A stretch of 64,000 bases of DNA, taken from the NCBI GenBank assembly GCA_020466095.1, contig CM035807.1, positions 97,273,848 through 97,337,847 on the forward strand, given 5' to 3'. Under the pieces are notes generated by a model. The model was not told the DNA's origin, made no database searches, and was given only the letters and a program-made list of their open reading frames with translations. This DNA is from Chlorops oryzae. Lineage: Eukaryota > Arthropoda > Insecta > Diptera > Chloropidae. The translations under genes and the position numbers were made by a program. This document shows positions 35,166 to 50,176 of this stretch, in pieces (position 1 is the stretch's first letter; each line of letters starts with the position of its first letter).

Positions 35166-35169
35166 TTAA

Positions 35170-38100
35170 ATGTATAATGTTCTTAAGATGCAGCGTCTAG
35201 CTCAACATTTTAGATCATCTGTGTTGCCAGATTAAAATAATTAACTCCCTGGGATGCCGCCACTATAAATTATAGGACACAGTACCATTAGCTCAGAGGA
35301 TGGTGTATGCCTGGGTGAGCCAAAAAACAAGGCAGCATTTTAACATGATTCGATCATGGCTGCAGAGAGGGGTCCCAAATTGGGTTTATTGAACAGTTTC
35401 TCGATATTGTAAGACATTTTGTTGTACCCTGCAACAGGACCTATTTTTTGATCGTAATTTTTCGAACATTTTATTGGGCCCAAAAGAAGAAACCAAGCTC
35501 CTTTCTATAACATAGAGTTCAAAATTAGTGTTAAATAGTAGTGGGTCCCAATGTTTCCCATTCAAAAACAGGATTAACTTCACGCCAAAGCTATAGTGCA
35601 ATAAGCTCTTAGCCTGAGTCTTCTAAGTCTGTTGAACGGCTGATCATAAACAGTGACAGACCGTGTGACAAATTGACTGTAAAAACTGTCCTTGGTCCTT
35701 GTCATAGACGGGAAACACTATCACTAGAATCCCATTAAAAACCTCTCTAGATTTACCCAACCTTATATAAAGACATCTTCCACAATTAAAGCATTTTCCA
35801 TCAATAAGATTTGCAGATCTGATTGATTTTAAAGTACAAACCCTTCTTTCAATTCTTTAAAAGACTTTGAAAAATCTCAATTTCACGCCAAATACTTCAA
35901 AATTTAAATTTATCGAGCGTAACAATTTTATAAATTGCTCATTTTCACGGCGTGAAAAGTCAAAAACCAAGGTTCACAATGCAATGCAGATCATCCAGAG
36001 AAAGGGGTTGGCCGCGTTGAATTGATTAGATTGTCTCTTATTCATTCGGGGGTATACTTATACACTTATTGTTCGTCCTCTGTTACTGGTTGTTTGTTTG
36101 TGTTTTTGCTGCTGTTGTTGTTGTTATTGTTGTTTTTGTTGTTTTTGTTCCCATTGTTAATCCAGCGTAACGACGGCAGAGCGAGTGCCAAGTTGTGATA
36201 TTTCGCACATTAGAATACACCAAAGTAATGCCTAGCTCGCCTGCCACCAGTTCCCCCTCTACTGTGCTGCTAAAAAAAAAAGAGTAGCATACTTTCGAGC
36301 AGCGATAGGCTGGGATATGTATTTGCCAGCAGATTTTGGTGGTTGTTTCCATTGGCAGCTTCTCGGTGACTCTTTTTTCTGCCTTCTTCTTTTTGGTTTT
36401 GTTTTGTTTTACTTTGTTTTCGTAGTTAAGTTGACAGTTTATTTGTTATCTATGGTCTCATTAACAGCGTAACAAGCTCGAAATATATCTCATTTCGGCA
36501 AAGGCAGTCATGTTGAAAATCGGATTTCCGGGTTAATAGGGTTTTTTTTTTTTTTTGGGGGGTATGAGTGATATAAGGTACTTATGTATATATACAATGT
36601 CTCTCGAAGGAGGTATTCTTGTTATCCGTTTTCGTGTTTGTTTTCTCCTCTATTTGGCAGTGATTTGGACATTTCGAATTTCTTTGAAGACTTTTTATTA
36701 AAAAGGATCTTTCCATCGAGAGTTATTTTTTTTTATTTATATATATTTTTCGAACCACTCTTGAATACTTCAGTTTTCGCTATCCCTTCGCGCTGTTTCG
36801 TTTTTGTTATACATTCACTTAATTTATTCAAATTTATCTCGTCAGCTTTTTCCAGTTCTCGATGTTGTGATTTATTACGGTTTTAAAACCTTGAGGCACG
36901 TACGCACCCAAAAATCAACGACTTGAAGTCAAAAACGCATTTGTTTTTTTTATTTTTTTGTTTTACCTTAACTTGCCCTGTGATTATCCCCTGAAGGACT
37001 TTTCACTTGTCTTTGCTTTCGGGTTTTCGCACTCCTTTGTCAGGCGTTCTTAAATGGTAACGCGTAAGCTTCCAGTTCAGTGAATTTGTTTGGAAATTAC
37101 GGAAATTACCAAGTGTTAACAAGAAAATCTGCTTTCCATCCAGTGCAAAGTAGAGACATTGAGTGGCGGCGAAACAAAGAATTCCGGAAAAATAAAATTA
37201 CAATTGTCAAATTGACAACATGATATGTCAACGGTGCACAGAAGCAATGGAAAGTAATTGTAATGCTACGAGTATGTATGTGTGAAGGCAGAAATTTTTA
37301 AGGCTCCTGGGAGTGTTGGATTCGGGGTTAAGCATATGCGCAGATTTTTCGGAATTCAATTTAGAATACGATTGGGCCTTCAAAGAGACACATTCAGAAC
37401 AATGCAGAAGGTATTAAAAGACAAGGATGTGCCGTTTTGTGCAAGGGATTCGTTATAGGTTGTTATGTCTTTCGAGTTTTTTTTTTTATCAAGTCTTTTT
37501 TTACTGGAAGGGGCTACTTATTTTCCTTGGTATAAGAAATTCTGATGACCGCTCTCTGAAAAATGGATATAGTTCGATTGTTGCTTGACTTTTTGAGGAA
37601 CTGTTCTATGAAAAACACCAGGAGCTCTAGCGTGGCTTTGAACGGGATTGAAAGATATAAATTAATACCTCAATGCGATCTCCAGTCATTGAGTTCCCAC
37701 TTATAAAGAGGTTCTATTCTGTTGTATGTTTTTGGTAGGTATCTTCCTTAAGATTCATTCAAACAGTCTCGCAAAAATAATAAGACCCAGTGGACTAACT
37801 ATGTTTACTTTATGTTTCGGGGTCGCTGAATTCAAATTTGAGGCCTCTATAAATCCATTGTCTCAAGTTTAAGCCATTTCCTTAAAAAAGCATTCTCGAA
37901 TGAAGTTTTTGGGCTTCTTTTTTGAAGTTATGCTGAAACTTAGAAGCGATTTATACTTATTAAGATCCCTGGGTCTGACACTAATATATATTGTTTTTTA
38001 GGGCTGAGTAGTCACCGGCTGTACAGTTTTAGTGGTTCAAGGCTTAGAGCTATTGGCACCATTCTCATTGCCTAAGCAAAAGTTGTTTTGAGTTATTAAA

Positions 38101-41100
38101 AGTTCATTTTATATAAAGAAGCAAACAGTAAATTTTCTGAGAGCCATTCGATGGCACAACTCTTTTTCTTCCTCTGTTTAATCGATTAATTGCCCTCCTA
38201 TTTTCAGTACCTACTCGTATGGGTACAATTTGCTTTGCTTAGGCACTTTTTCGAAGAGCTTGCGTTACACATTCGGGGTTTCTTTATCTTCTTCCTAAAT
38301 AGGATTGAAGAAAACAAGGGCAAACTTAGCCATAAAAACTTTTGTTGCAAAATTGTTAATCTAGTTTTAATGTACATATCTTCGAAAATTTCTGCTCATA
38401 TTGGCAGCTATTCCCATCGCTAAGTCGAGTTGACAACACGCAAATGCATCATTAGTCCACACACATGTGAACACGATTCACGACTCGTCGAACCCGCCGG
38501 CGTTTTCTGTTACTCTTCCATTGCGCCGGTAGCATGTGGCAACGTTTCATCAAGTTTTTCTTTCAATAAAAAAAAAAAAAAAAAATTAAAAATAAAAGAG
38601 GAAATGTTTTTTGTGAGTTTTTTTGGTTTTTTGTTTTTCGCAAACACACTCAAAGCCCTACCTTTGAAGACCCTTAGTACCTACTACATACAACAACTGG
38701 CTCTCAATTTCTGTGGCAATTAATAAACTTTGCAGCTCATTATTAAGTATTAAAGTCTTTCAACTCTTTCGGTGCATGCAACGAATGCGACCGTTGCAAT
38801 GTGTTGCAACACAATGCAACATGCACGTACAATAGGTGTTCTTAGGTGGCAAAATTATTATTAAAAAAACTTTTTTTTTTCTTTCCTATTCATTTTCAGA
38901 ATATTCTTCTTTGTTCTTCTTTATCTTGAGTCGTATTAGTTTCAGTCATATTTCATTTTCGCTCATCTTCGCTTCCATTAAAATATAACATGTCTGCTAT
39001 CACCTCTTGAATCTGATGATGAGTAGATCGCATGCATAGTGGATGGGTGGGTAAATTCCTTTTTTTTTTTTTTTTTTTTTTGTAAATTGTAAACTTTTTT
39101 TTAACTATTTGTCGGCAAGACTTGCAACTAATTGCTTTGCAGTACTCTCGATTCTCTAAGAAACATGTTGAATGGCTGTTGTAGCGACATGAATATGAAT
39201 TTTTGTTTATAAACAAAATGTTGATTGTCTTCATACAGCTTTCAAATTCATTTCTGCTTTTTAATTATTCAAATGAATTTGGCATTTCACACACAAACAC
39301 GCATTTATCGCATTTATTCTTCAAATTTCAATTACATTATTGAATTTTCGAATGTCTTTTGAGATACAATCGTGTTAATTACATTATTTTTATTAATTCA
39401 ATCTGATTTCATTTACACTTTGAAATCCGTTCATTATCTGTCATAGATCAACAAGAGTTTCAAGAATAATATTGTCCTAAATTTCCATAAAATGTCAAAA
39501 ATATTTCGATTTATTGCAAGACAACAGTTGAGGGAGTCACTTAAAGGACTGAATGTAGAACGCGTTCTATAAAATTGACCACAAACGAGTTGATTTGCTA
39601 ATTGCTAAATATGTCTCCAGATAATCAGTTTACGAGCTTTTTGACATCTCTAACGGATCGTTTGGCTTTCAGGCAGCACGAAGACCAAAGCTATCACACG
39701 ACAACAAAAGTGAGGCGAAGTACTTGCGCTTGACCACAACTAACCACAGAGGCAATTGCGCTAACATACTACGAGTAGAGGTATACGGAGGTTTGAACAT
39801 TCTTGAACATTTTCTTAGTCAACGTCTTACGTTTGACATTTTCTTGAGACATTTTCGTATTCCGGTACGATATGATACGATAATAATAGTTTGCCTTTAG
39901 GGTTAATTCTGTGTGGACATGCTTACCCAATGCTCTGAAAGGTTACGCCTTCAGGTTTAGTCAGTATGTTTGTATTTATGTATGTAGGTATCCAATTATG
40001 AGGTGAGAAGAGCTTTTCAAATTTTGTGGTTTGACCCCAAATCAAACATATGTCTCCGACAGGGAATCTAATACCTACCTTGAGTTGACATTTTTGTCAT
40101 TTCATTTGCTGGATATATTATTTCAGTATTTAATTTTAATAATTTGTGAATATGCGAATGTTTTATAATCTAGTTTGTTAAAAACGATCACTTTGACTAT
40201 TTCCAAAGAGTATTTCCTGCCACTCAAAGCATATAATTTGTGACCACAAAGAGAGACAACACCTTTCATCCGACCTGATGTGACAACAACCCAACAAAAC
40301 GCTTTGATCTTTTCAAAAGAAATAATAAAATTGAAAAAAAAAATAAATAAAAAATTTAGTCTTTGAAAGCTCCTCGTTTTCATCAAATATCGCGCTACGA
40401 GATACAAGAAAACTAAATGACATCATTTGTCATTCACTCCCTCCACACACTGTGTGCAGGTAAAGGCTAGATACAGCCTATCCCATGCCTTTTTGATGAT
40501 GATGATTGCCTTCAATTGCTGAAAAAAGCCGCAAAGCAAAATGTCGCCGACGACATTTTATTTCGCCAGATTTTCGACGCTAATTTTTCAACCAAAATAG
40601 ACGAGCAACATATTCACCCAGGAAATTATAGGGAGGTGCCTATCCGAAGCTTCGCATTCGACTAAATAAATAAATATATGTGTGTACATACATACATACA
40701 TACATGGGTACATACTATGTATGTACTACATAGCCATGAGGATTAAAAAAAATTTTTTTTTTCATTTTTATCTTCGTTTTTATTTTCACTTACGCGCACA
40801 AAGCCGAAATAATTAATCACCCAAGTTGAGGCGCAGTGTCGTTGCAGATTCACCGTAACGCATCACCAGACACAGTTACGTTCCGCAAGTGCACATGCAA
40901 CATGCATCGTCTTGTCGACGTGACAAAAATTTTGCCTGATTTTGTCTTAATTAACGCCAAACGCTTCAATAGCGATAAAATATGTGCGCCGAAGTTAAAC
41001 TCGTTGAACTGCAACTTGTCCATTAGAGATTCTCAAGAGTCTTACTTCCTCGCAACGGCTTCGATGTTTCGCTTGGGGGGATAATGTTGCTTCCTACTGA

Positions 41101-44100
41101 ATTTGATGCTGATAATGATTTCTGAACTCTTCGCCATAAGGCGGCGACAAACACTTGCTCCAATTAATCGGTTTCTGTTGCTATTTTCGTGTTGCGTTTT
41201 CTCCTTTCGATTCTCCTGTGTTTTGCCTTTGTCTTGTGGGGTATTTTGATGCTGTTTTATTTTGATGTTTGCTGTTGTTGTTTTTGTTGTCGCATCAATC
41301 AACGCTTTCGGCGTTTTTGGTTTTTTTTTTTTTTCTATAAGAATTTCGTTCGGTTTCTCGCCTGAATTTCCATTGAAGTGTCGTTGTTGTGCCTACTTGT
41401 TGCCTCTGTTGTTTTGCATTGAATTTCACGCATCATTCGGCGATTGCCTCTGCCTGCAGAATTCGACTGACTTTTAATACTGGACCACACGCGGTCAGGG
41501 TTTTTAGCTTTAGGCTGTAGGCTTTATATATATTTTTATTATTTTCTTTTTATTTTGGGTATGTGCGAAGTGATTTTTGTGTGCATGCTAAGCACAGAGA
41601 ACGAGAAATGAAAAGAGGGAATGGCTGCAGTAATGACTGCATTTTCGATGATGCAAATGCTCGAAATATTTCGTTCGAAGAGCAGCCAAAGACGCCACTT
41701 ACTTGGGTGGCATTTGGCCTAAGGCTATAAAAGAATGTGATGAAAAGAGCTTAAAAGATTTTAAAATTTAAAAATAAAGATTTAAGCTCCTCCTAATTAG
41801 TCGATTCGGCTTAAATGTGTTAAGGTACATGTAGCATATTCTTGCTTCAATACAGAACATGCTGCTTGCCGTTTGCATACATTTGCATATGTTGCCATCA
41901 AGTGCAGCATGTTTCTATTCAAAATGCTGTCAACTGGATTATGAAGGATGTTGGCAACCAATCAAATAGGTTTTCGCTTTGGAGCTTCCGTTTCTTTCTT
42001 TACCTCAAGCGCAAAACTAACTAGAGCGTTCAATTCCGTTTACATAATTTTACACGCCGTTTTCAACTATGAATCACATTTGTTTCAAGCAACGTCATTG
42101 CACAACAACTTGTTCTGCAGTAACAAACCAATCGATCATAGTCATAACGCGTTTTATAAATTCAAAATAAAAAAAATAAAAAAACAAGAAGAAAAACTTC
42201 ATTTCATGCAGCGTATGTTAACGTTTATCTTTTCTATTTTAAATGATTTCTTCTTAACATTCTTTCATTATTGTACAAGATTTGAGGTCCGCACGACACA
42301 ACGAATTGCCAAAGTAAGTCGATTTTTATATATATGTATGTATATACCTAAGATGTTTTTTTATTCATCGGAACTTTCTGTCCAAGCGTTCATTCTTTCG
42401 AAGGTGTGAAAATCTTTGAGACCTTTTCATATAATCTCAACGAACAAAACTGTTGATCGTTGGAATTATGATTAATGATCAATCGATTGTCTGGTCAATG
42501 TGTGTCGTAAATTGTTGACTGGTTTCTTTAACGAGTATTTTTTATAAGAAAAAAAAAGAGAAAGAAAAACAAAAAGAAATTCATTTGAACAATTGGAAAC
42601 GGCTGGCCGTTAAAGCCTGTTTAATATTCGGTGTAAAAATAATCGTGAAAAAAAGTTAAAAGAATGAAATCCTTCTTCCCAATCGGTTTATTGCGTTAAA
42701 CTATAAAATTCTGGATTGTTAAGCTAAAAGTAATAAATTTTTTGGGTCCGTGATCAATCATGTTCCTCCGCTTGAAGACAGTCGTATCAAACGAACATTT
42801 TTGTTGACTCAAAGTTAGAAAATTTTATCGTCATATCGGAATCTGATAACTCTGATTATGGTGGGGCTCTCTTGTGCCTATAAACATTGCTTGCGTTTAG
42901 GGACAAGTTGCCTAAATTATAAAGGGCGGTGTCACAGAAGGCAGTAAGACTTGCTGTTGTGTTTTGGAATGTAAAGGATCTTAGTTCAGCGACAGTTTTG
43001 ATGATGGCTTATGTTATAAACTGGCAAGATTTCAACAATTTTCGTTGTACGCGATTCAATTTTGAGGCCCTATCCTCCAATGGGAATCGAATATGGCCGA
43101 GGAAGAAGAATATTCCCCTCAGCTTTCAGCCACGAAGCAATTCGCTTTAGGAATTGTTATCCATTGATTGAACTCAAAACCACAACTGTTGTATTTCTTG
43201 TGTATCTTTCTATAGTATCGAAGTTGATAGCGGCCTTCAGCTTTGTGCCAAGCATACACAATGTTGCAAAGAATTTGTATTGTATAAAGAGCAACTCTCC
43301 TCAAACATCAGTAGTCATCCTTGTCTACAAAATAAGGTTGAAATCGATAAGTCTAACTAACATCCGAGATCGGTAGTCTTGTCTTCGGTATGGCAACAAC
43401 TCTGATTGCGGCACAAGTTTTTATAGTATCAAAAACAATTCAATTCTTGGAGAGAAACCCAAAAAAAAGCTTTCAAAAGAACACATTCAAATAGCTTCAC
43501 GCCCTACTCCAGTTCCTTCGTATTTAATTAAATGCGATTTTAACACCTTCAGCTCGATTTTAATACGCTTTCTGATTTTCCTACATTCAAGCTCTTTGAG
43601 TCTCGAGCAACTTATTAAATTATTGCGAAGACAGCTGGGCTCACAATGCAGAAAGCATGTTAAATGTATCCCATACCTCCAAACAGGCATTGTGCAACAA
43701 CAACTGACTAATAGTAGAAAAAACTCAAATTGGGCGTTTGTACTTCAAAACGAATACATGTGGGCCGTCGATACTTGTCCCGGTTTTATGAATTATGAAC
43801 GTTACAAGCGCAAGGATATGCCGCACCGTACAAACGGCACAGACACTGTTATCTTTGATGAAAACACCACTACGAGTACATAAAAAAGCCCTACGTATAT
43901 AGGCACTCGTATGTATATAAAGAAGAGAATTTTACTGGAAGAAATGGATTAACAACTTGAGACTTGAAAGCGAATTTCTTCTTCTGCACTATCATGAGTT
44001 ACAATCATCATTTGTCCAGTTTGATATATGTTCCTTATCGCTGTGTATTCTACGTTTGCGGTTGTAATAAAAAAATAATTTTTTTTTTATTATTTTATAT

Positions 44101-44774
44101 TAATCCCTATAAATTAATTAATTTGGCGTGTCAGCGCCAACGAAACGCATTATATGACTTTGAGGCAGCTGCACTCATAAAACTTGTTAATTATCAGTCG
44201 AAGCGCGACACATTGTGATGATGATTATCATCAAAGCGGAAAGGACAATAACAAGTTAATCCTTAAAAGTCAAGGACAGTTGAAGGTGGTCAAGAAGTCA
44301 ACAGAGTATGATGAACATTGAGGTCGTAATGAAAATAATCATTTTTATTAGGGGAATTTTCTCAAGGAGATCGATTTTGAATATGGCTCGGAACTGCCAT
44401 ATTATATTGCATGTAACAAGAATTAAGTATAACACAATATAATATAAAGTCATAGTTGTTATTTTGACAGCTTCACCAAAATCTCCGCTTATTTTAAGGC
44501 AAATTTCCATGTTTTTGCACATAATGAAAATAGTCCACGCCGAAATTCCTTCACAATAATATTGCTTAAATATTTTTCTTCACTTCAACGAGGTCTTACA
44601 TGTCGAATTCCTATTACACAGCTGGATACCTATTCAACATCGGCAGCAACAAATGTTCATTACTCCACGCCACGTCATACAGAATACAACTAACTTGCTT
44701 CGCTGTTGCTGCTTAGGATCCTTTCGAGGAGAAGGAACTCAGAAAGCTACAGTAAGTGAGATAGAGAGCGTGAA

Positions 44775-44812
<38 letters not shown>

Positions 44813-47800
44813 GAGCGAGAGGGAAGTAACCACAGCCCCTCACAAGACGTACGTTTGGACTTGTGTAAACACACGCGCTTGTAGGACATCGTGTTAAAAA
44901 ACTTGTTCGCAATTAAATGATGTCCCGCCAGGATGATCATCATCGCAATAGCACTAAACCGCACGAAACGCGCTGGCCAAATCCAACTTAACCCAACTTA
45001 AACGGGTACCATAACGTCAATTGCTCCGCTTCTACTTGCCAAGCATTCTTAGCGTGTTTTCAATTGCCATTTTCGTACGTTGTTTTGAGCCAACAAGCCA
45101 AGTTGTCTGCCACGCTGCCTCTCTTGCCGCTACTCCGCCAGTCATCCACTGATCCAGTCTTTCCGTCCCCGATCTCTCTGCCGATATGTCTTACAAACGA
45201 TGTGTTGCGTGGGGTAGCAACACTCTTTTAGGAGAAGCCACTCGAATTTGTTGTGCGTTGCAGCATATCACCTGGCGTTAACAAAAAGGTTCCACGTAAG
45301 TGACCCCAGTTATCATAAATATGTCAAAAGATGTAAATTAGGCACACAGCATGCACACACGAGTACCTACCTACCTACTCGCACATGAATATGCACGAAG
45401 GCACTCGCATGCAGATCGAATATACATGTATATGCATCAGGAATACCGGCAGGAGCACATGAGATGTTTATATGCACTCTGATACATGCTGCAAATCATC
45501 AAAAACAAAAAAAAAAAAAAGAGTGCAAAACAAAAACAAACCATTCGCAACGGTCCTGAGGTTGAAGTTGAGGTCGTTCGTATGACTCGTATGTATGTAT
45601 GTGCCCCTTCGACGTTTTCTGATGCGTTCCAAATATTTTTGCACTTGTTAAGGAAATTGATTTGCAACGTGTTGTTTATGCTCGTCGTTTTGTGGTTGTT
45701 TTTTGGTCGAAAAAAAAAAAATTATATAAAAAAATTAAAAAAAATAAATTTCTTAAAACACTCAGGCGGCACATCGGGTGGTCAGAAATCTTTAACACAT
45801 GCAAAATTGAACTTGAAATTTTAATTTATGGCACTGAATGTGAATTTTGTGCTTAAAGTTAAAGCTCTTGTATGGAGGATGAGGAGGGGAAAGGTTAAAG
45901 AGATGAACAAAATATTATTAATAAAGTATATATATATTTATATATAGAAATAAAAGCAAGACTGTCATCAACATTTCGATAATTTTAAGTGATGACTTGT
46001 AAAACAAGATTTTTTTCTTCGAACGTGTATTTTTAACTCAAATAACATTTTATTGCCCTTTTAAGTGAGTTCATGCATTCATTTTTAACACCTCGAATTC
46101 ATTTAAAGTAGGTATGAGAGCTCCGGAGACGGAGACTTGTTCAAATCAAGTCATAAAAGCTAAATAAAAAATTTTATCTCGATCTAAATCTCGATTGAAG
46201 ACGAATTTTGCTCCAAATAAAGCACAATTGAAGCCGTTAAAGTCTGAGATATTTTCAAAAGTTTGTTTTGTATCGAAAACACAAAAGCACGCTTTGCGGC
46301 CACCCAAAAGATATTGTTGTGAACATGAATGAAAACCAGCTCAACTGTTTTTTGTTCAAACATTATAGCACAATTATTTTTGAGGCAACTCAATCTTTTG
46401 CTGCTCGATTTGGCTTTCAGTGCGGACCTTGGCTTATTGAGAGCTGTGACAAAATAATTTTTTTCCGAATTTTTCTTCTAGCAGTATCTTTCATTTGAAA
46501 TATTGATAAGAATTGTTACAGAAACATTTGAAAGATAATTTCAATAGCTTATGTATTTTTCAATGATAGGAAAGTGCTTTATAGAAGGTTAGTTTTTCTG
46601 TCTATTTAAGAAAGTGAAATCAAATTTGTTTAAACAATTTGAAATACCATAAGGAAATGTCGCTTTTGGTTACCTGGAAGAGATAAGAACTCAACATTCC
46701 AAAATGCTCGTCTCTATTCCCATGGTAAATATCATGATTACCCTGTGAACATTGTGACCAAATGCTGTAGGTGGACCGTGACCAATAGCATAGAGTATTA
46801 AAACTACCTATAATTACATCGTGGATTCCGGGTGCCCTCCTGATGTCTTATGAAACGAAAACATGACAATAGTTCATGGGTCACAATAAGCCTTTATTCA
46901 AAAAGTTATTGAAACTGCCAAAATTTTTTGTATTGCAATGAACCCAAAAAATTTTCAAGGTTTCAATATGTTACAAAATACTAATAGAAAGTTCTATTAC
47001 CTCACAACTACCAGCATATTCCATCATCATCTTGCATGAAACATGTTTTTCGAAATGTTGCAAAGAGAGCTTTTAACTTATCTACTGAAATGTATTCTTT
47101 TTTTTATTTAAAATATGAATTCGCGACCCCATTCGAGTGAGAAACCATTAAGAAATTGATTTTCTGTCATCGGCTGTTTGGGCTTTTTTCACTTTACTTC
47201 GATCCGTTTGTTGCTTTCATGTCAAAAATTTCCAAACACGCTTCGAAACATTCGCTTTCAATTCACCCAATTCAATTCGCGCACCCACCAAGTGTTGATT
47301 TATTTGACGAGCTTGATGTTTATCAACCGTCACACACGTTGCTGGCAACCATTTATGGCATTATACTTTCAAAGCTCAAAGCCCCCCAAGATCGTGCATG
47401 TTGGTCGAAAGGAACTCTGTGTCTTACCACTTTCTATTTTGTTTTGTTTTGTTTTTTTTCTTTTTTCTGTTTTTTTTTTTTTTTGTTACTTCGGATTATA
47501 GCAGAAATCTTTTGTTCACTAAAATTCTATGTCTATACCCAGGGAAATACAGACAACTTACAACTACGGGCGTTAAATAAAAAGGAGTGAATTTGTTAAT
47601 GCCTCAACGCGTGTCCATGCTGTGTGGGTGTATATATATATAATATATATATATATTGTGAGAGTGTGTGTTGATTATTCTACCTGGGCAAAGACAAGTT
47701 GAAGGCGACAAGTCGAAACAAAATCATGCAATACAATCCAACTGAGAGAATGATATGAAAAGAAAAAGGGTTGTACTAAACAGAGAGAGAGAGAGAGAGA

Positions 47801-50160
47801 GAGAAGGGGTTAAATGTGTTTATTTGTTTATGAGGCACAGCAGGCCCACTATTTTGTTTTTTTTTTTATCATTTATTTTTTATTTTATAAATTTTGTTGC
47901 TTTTTGTTTTTATAATGAAAAAGCATTCCCATCAGAGGCACTAACTCTTTTGTTCGATACAACTTTTTTGATGACAGCAAACTAATGTTTCCATCGCATG
48001 TTGACAGCAGTTAGCAACTTTGAATTTTTATTATTTTCATTATTGTGATATTAGCAATAAATGTTTTCGCTAAATTATTGCAGACTTAGCGTTTTGTTTT
48101 TGAAAACAACAACAACAAAAATAGCTCGTTTCCGTGAGCCTTTGCTTTTGAAAAGCTTTGTTGACCTGAATTGATGTGACTTAGGTTTTTCGTTGTGGGA
48201 ACATGTTGTCTATAAAAGTATGAAATATGAATTGGTATCAGATACATTCTCAACTAAAACGAGTCATTTTTGTTTAAAAACCATATTGTTTATTATCATT
48301 GTATGTGTGACTGAAGTGGTTTTCTGTTCGATTAGAAACATTTGTTTCAAGGTCACATTGGATTGATTCTCATAATAATCCATACAAAGTTGGTTATCGT
48401 TTCAACAGACATATTCCAAATGCTGATAGCGTCGATGGGTACTGCTAAAACATTACAAGGCCCGCTAATTCGTCTTTCAACTACGTACGCTTTTAACCGA
48501 TCATTTAGTCAGAAGAGGAATTAATTATTTTCACCGTTACGGTAATCTCTCTCCTAGCGTTATTAAGATCTTCATTAAGTGCATTAATGATTTTGTTATC
48601 GTGTATTATTCATGCCTTTTTATTGCTCGTACTGACAGGCACAATTGCCAGCATTTCTTTATGGTATGTAGATATGTACAGAGGAGTATAAAGGCACATA
48701 CGTTCATGCATCTTGCAAGAAGTTTTTAACCTCACCGCACGCTTGTAAGCTCAATAGGCTGAAAGTGTTGCCACCTGTCTAAATTACATACGTTGCGCTA
48801 AGTCATTCGCCGCAATGGACATTCGCATATTCACTCCCTGTAATATTCTCTACACTTCACATACGGCATGCATTTGCATTCGCGCATTTACACGACATTC
48901 GTTTTTATATCATTCTATTCTATTCCGTTTCATTTCATTCCGTTTCTGCATTCCATGCCTTTCAATTAATATCCGCGCGCGCAACACGTTCATAATTGCA
49001 AGGAACGTTTCGCCGCTAACAACAGACGCAATTGTAAATTGCAACAATTTTGCTGCGCCTGCGTGCAATGCCGCGCTTTTTCTGTCATCATCGGTCATTC
49101 GCGAATTCGTTCTTTCCGATTCTTTCGAATTCCCCGTCGCCGTCTGTATGCCGATTATTATTGTTTGTCGTCAACTGAATCGTATTGCAGAGCTCCCCAT
49201 TGCAACTTTGCAACTGCCTTTGCAACTGCCATGCATCCGTTGTAAAGCTCTGAACCATTTCGAAGTGGAACTTGTTCGTCATAAATGAAAATGAAAATGA
49301 GAGAGAGAAAAAAAAAAGGAATAAGTATTATAAATAAAAGCAAAACACTCTAGTGGCGACACTCAATGCGCCGCGAAACGGAACCGCAAATTATTTTAAT
49401 TCGCGTTAAATAAGCAACGAGGTGAGAAAAATTATTCAAGTGTCGTTTAGTCGAAAGGCAACGCGACGAAGCGGTATTTTTATAAAGGTACTTCAAATGG
49501 GCGAATGAGTAGTCAAAATTATACTAAAAATGCTCGCAGGTGAAGGAAAATCTCAATTACAGGCATTTAGCCACGTTAAACTTATTAATAGTTCAGGGTG
49601 CAATTTAAGTCACAACATACAGTCCTCCTACCTAGAAGAGTCCCATCAGCTGAAGGTTGCAACTCAATTTAGCTGAAGGGTATTTTAAACATGAAATTTT
49701 ATGGACAAAAATTATTATCCGCCTTTGGCTCTCTGGCTTGGTATTTTTATCATATAAAATATTTTATATTCCTTTCGTCTGATGAGCACGACAGAGACTG
49801 CAATAAACTTTATGTTAATCTGAAACGAAACGGGAAAGATGGCTTTACTAAGACTTAAACTGAAGATATTTTTTAGTCAGCTGAAAGGTTTCTAAGATTA
49901 TTTGAGCGAAAAAATTCTTTCTAGTTACCCATCTTCAGCATTGTGGAGTTGATAAAAGAAGGGGCGACTCTGAAGAAGAATTTCCATCTGCAGATAGCTT
50001 CGAAAACTCAAAATTCATGTCAACTACTAAATATGGTATTTAGCGTACCGATTTCATCTTTGATGTGGGGATTGAAATTATCTAAACCCTTGGTCAAGGT
50101 TCGGGGCTATCCTCTTCTCATAATTGACCACGGTCACAGCGAGATTCCCTCAAGAAGGCT
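35170..50160. other. 15-kb non-coding stretch
   Basis: No gene with recognisable features. Open frames reach 153 codons (41948-42409) and 144 codons (47156-47590), but they cross homopolymer runs, overlap others on both strands and contain no domain. What I can point to is microsatellites: TTG-rich 36088-36150, TACA 40684-40705, GA 44779-44810, TA 47630-47657 and GA 47782-47804. There is also a small palindrome, TTGTCAAATTGACAA, near 37203-37217. This would fit intron or intergenic DNA. Confidence 0.5.
44779..44810. repeat. GA dinucleotide microsatellite
   Basis: About sixteen uninterrupted AG units. The minus-strand frame over it reads Ser-Leu repeats and is not a gene. Confidence 0.9.
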
Positions 50161-50176
50161 TCCAGTAGATAGTTGC

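Noticed and set aside
41948..42409. 153-codon + strand frame
   Set aside because: It passes through A-rich low-complexity sequence and has no domain, signal or supporting splice sites.
43596..43883. 95-codon + strand frame with a fairly protein-like composition
   Set aside because: No motif or splice support, and it is short enough to be chance in this length of DNA.
47156..47590. 144-codon + strand frame
   Set aside because: The second half is a poly-Phe/Leu reading of T runs, and a second frame is open over the same stretch.
48815..49288. 157-codon + strand frame
   Set aside because: Several frames are open on both strands. The sequence is TTC/CATT-rich and shows no family.
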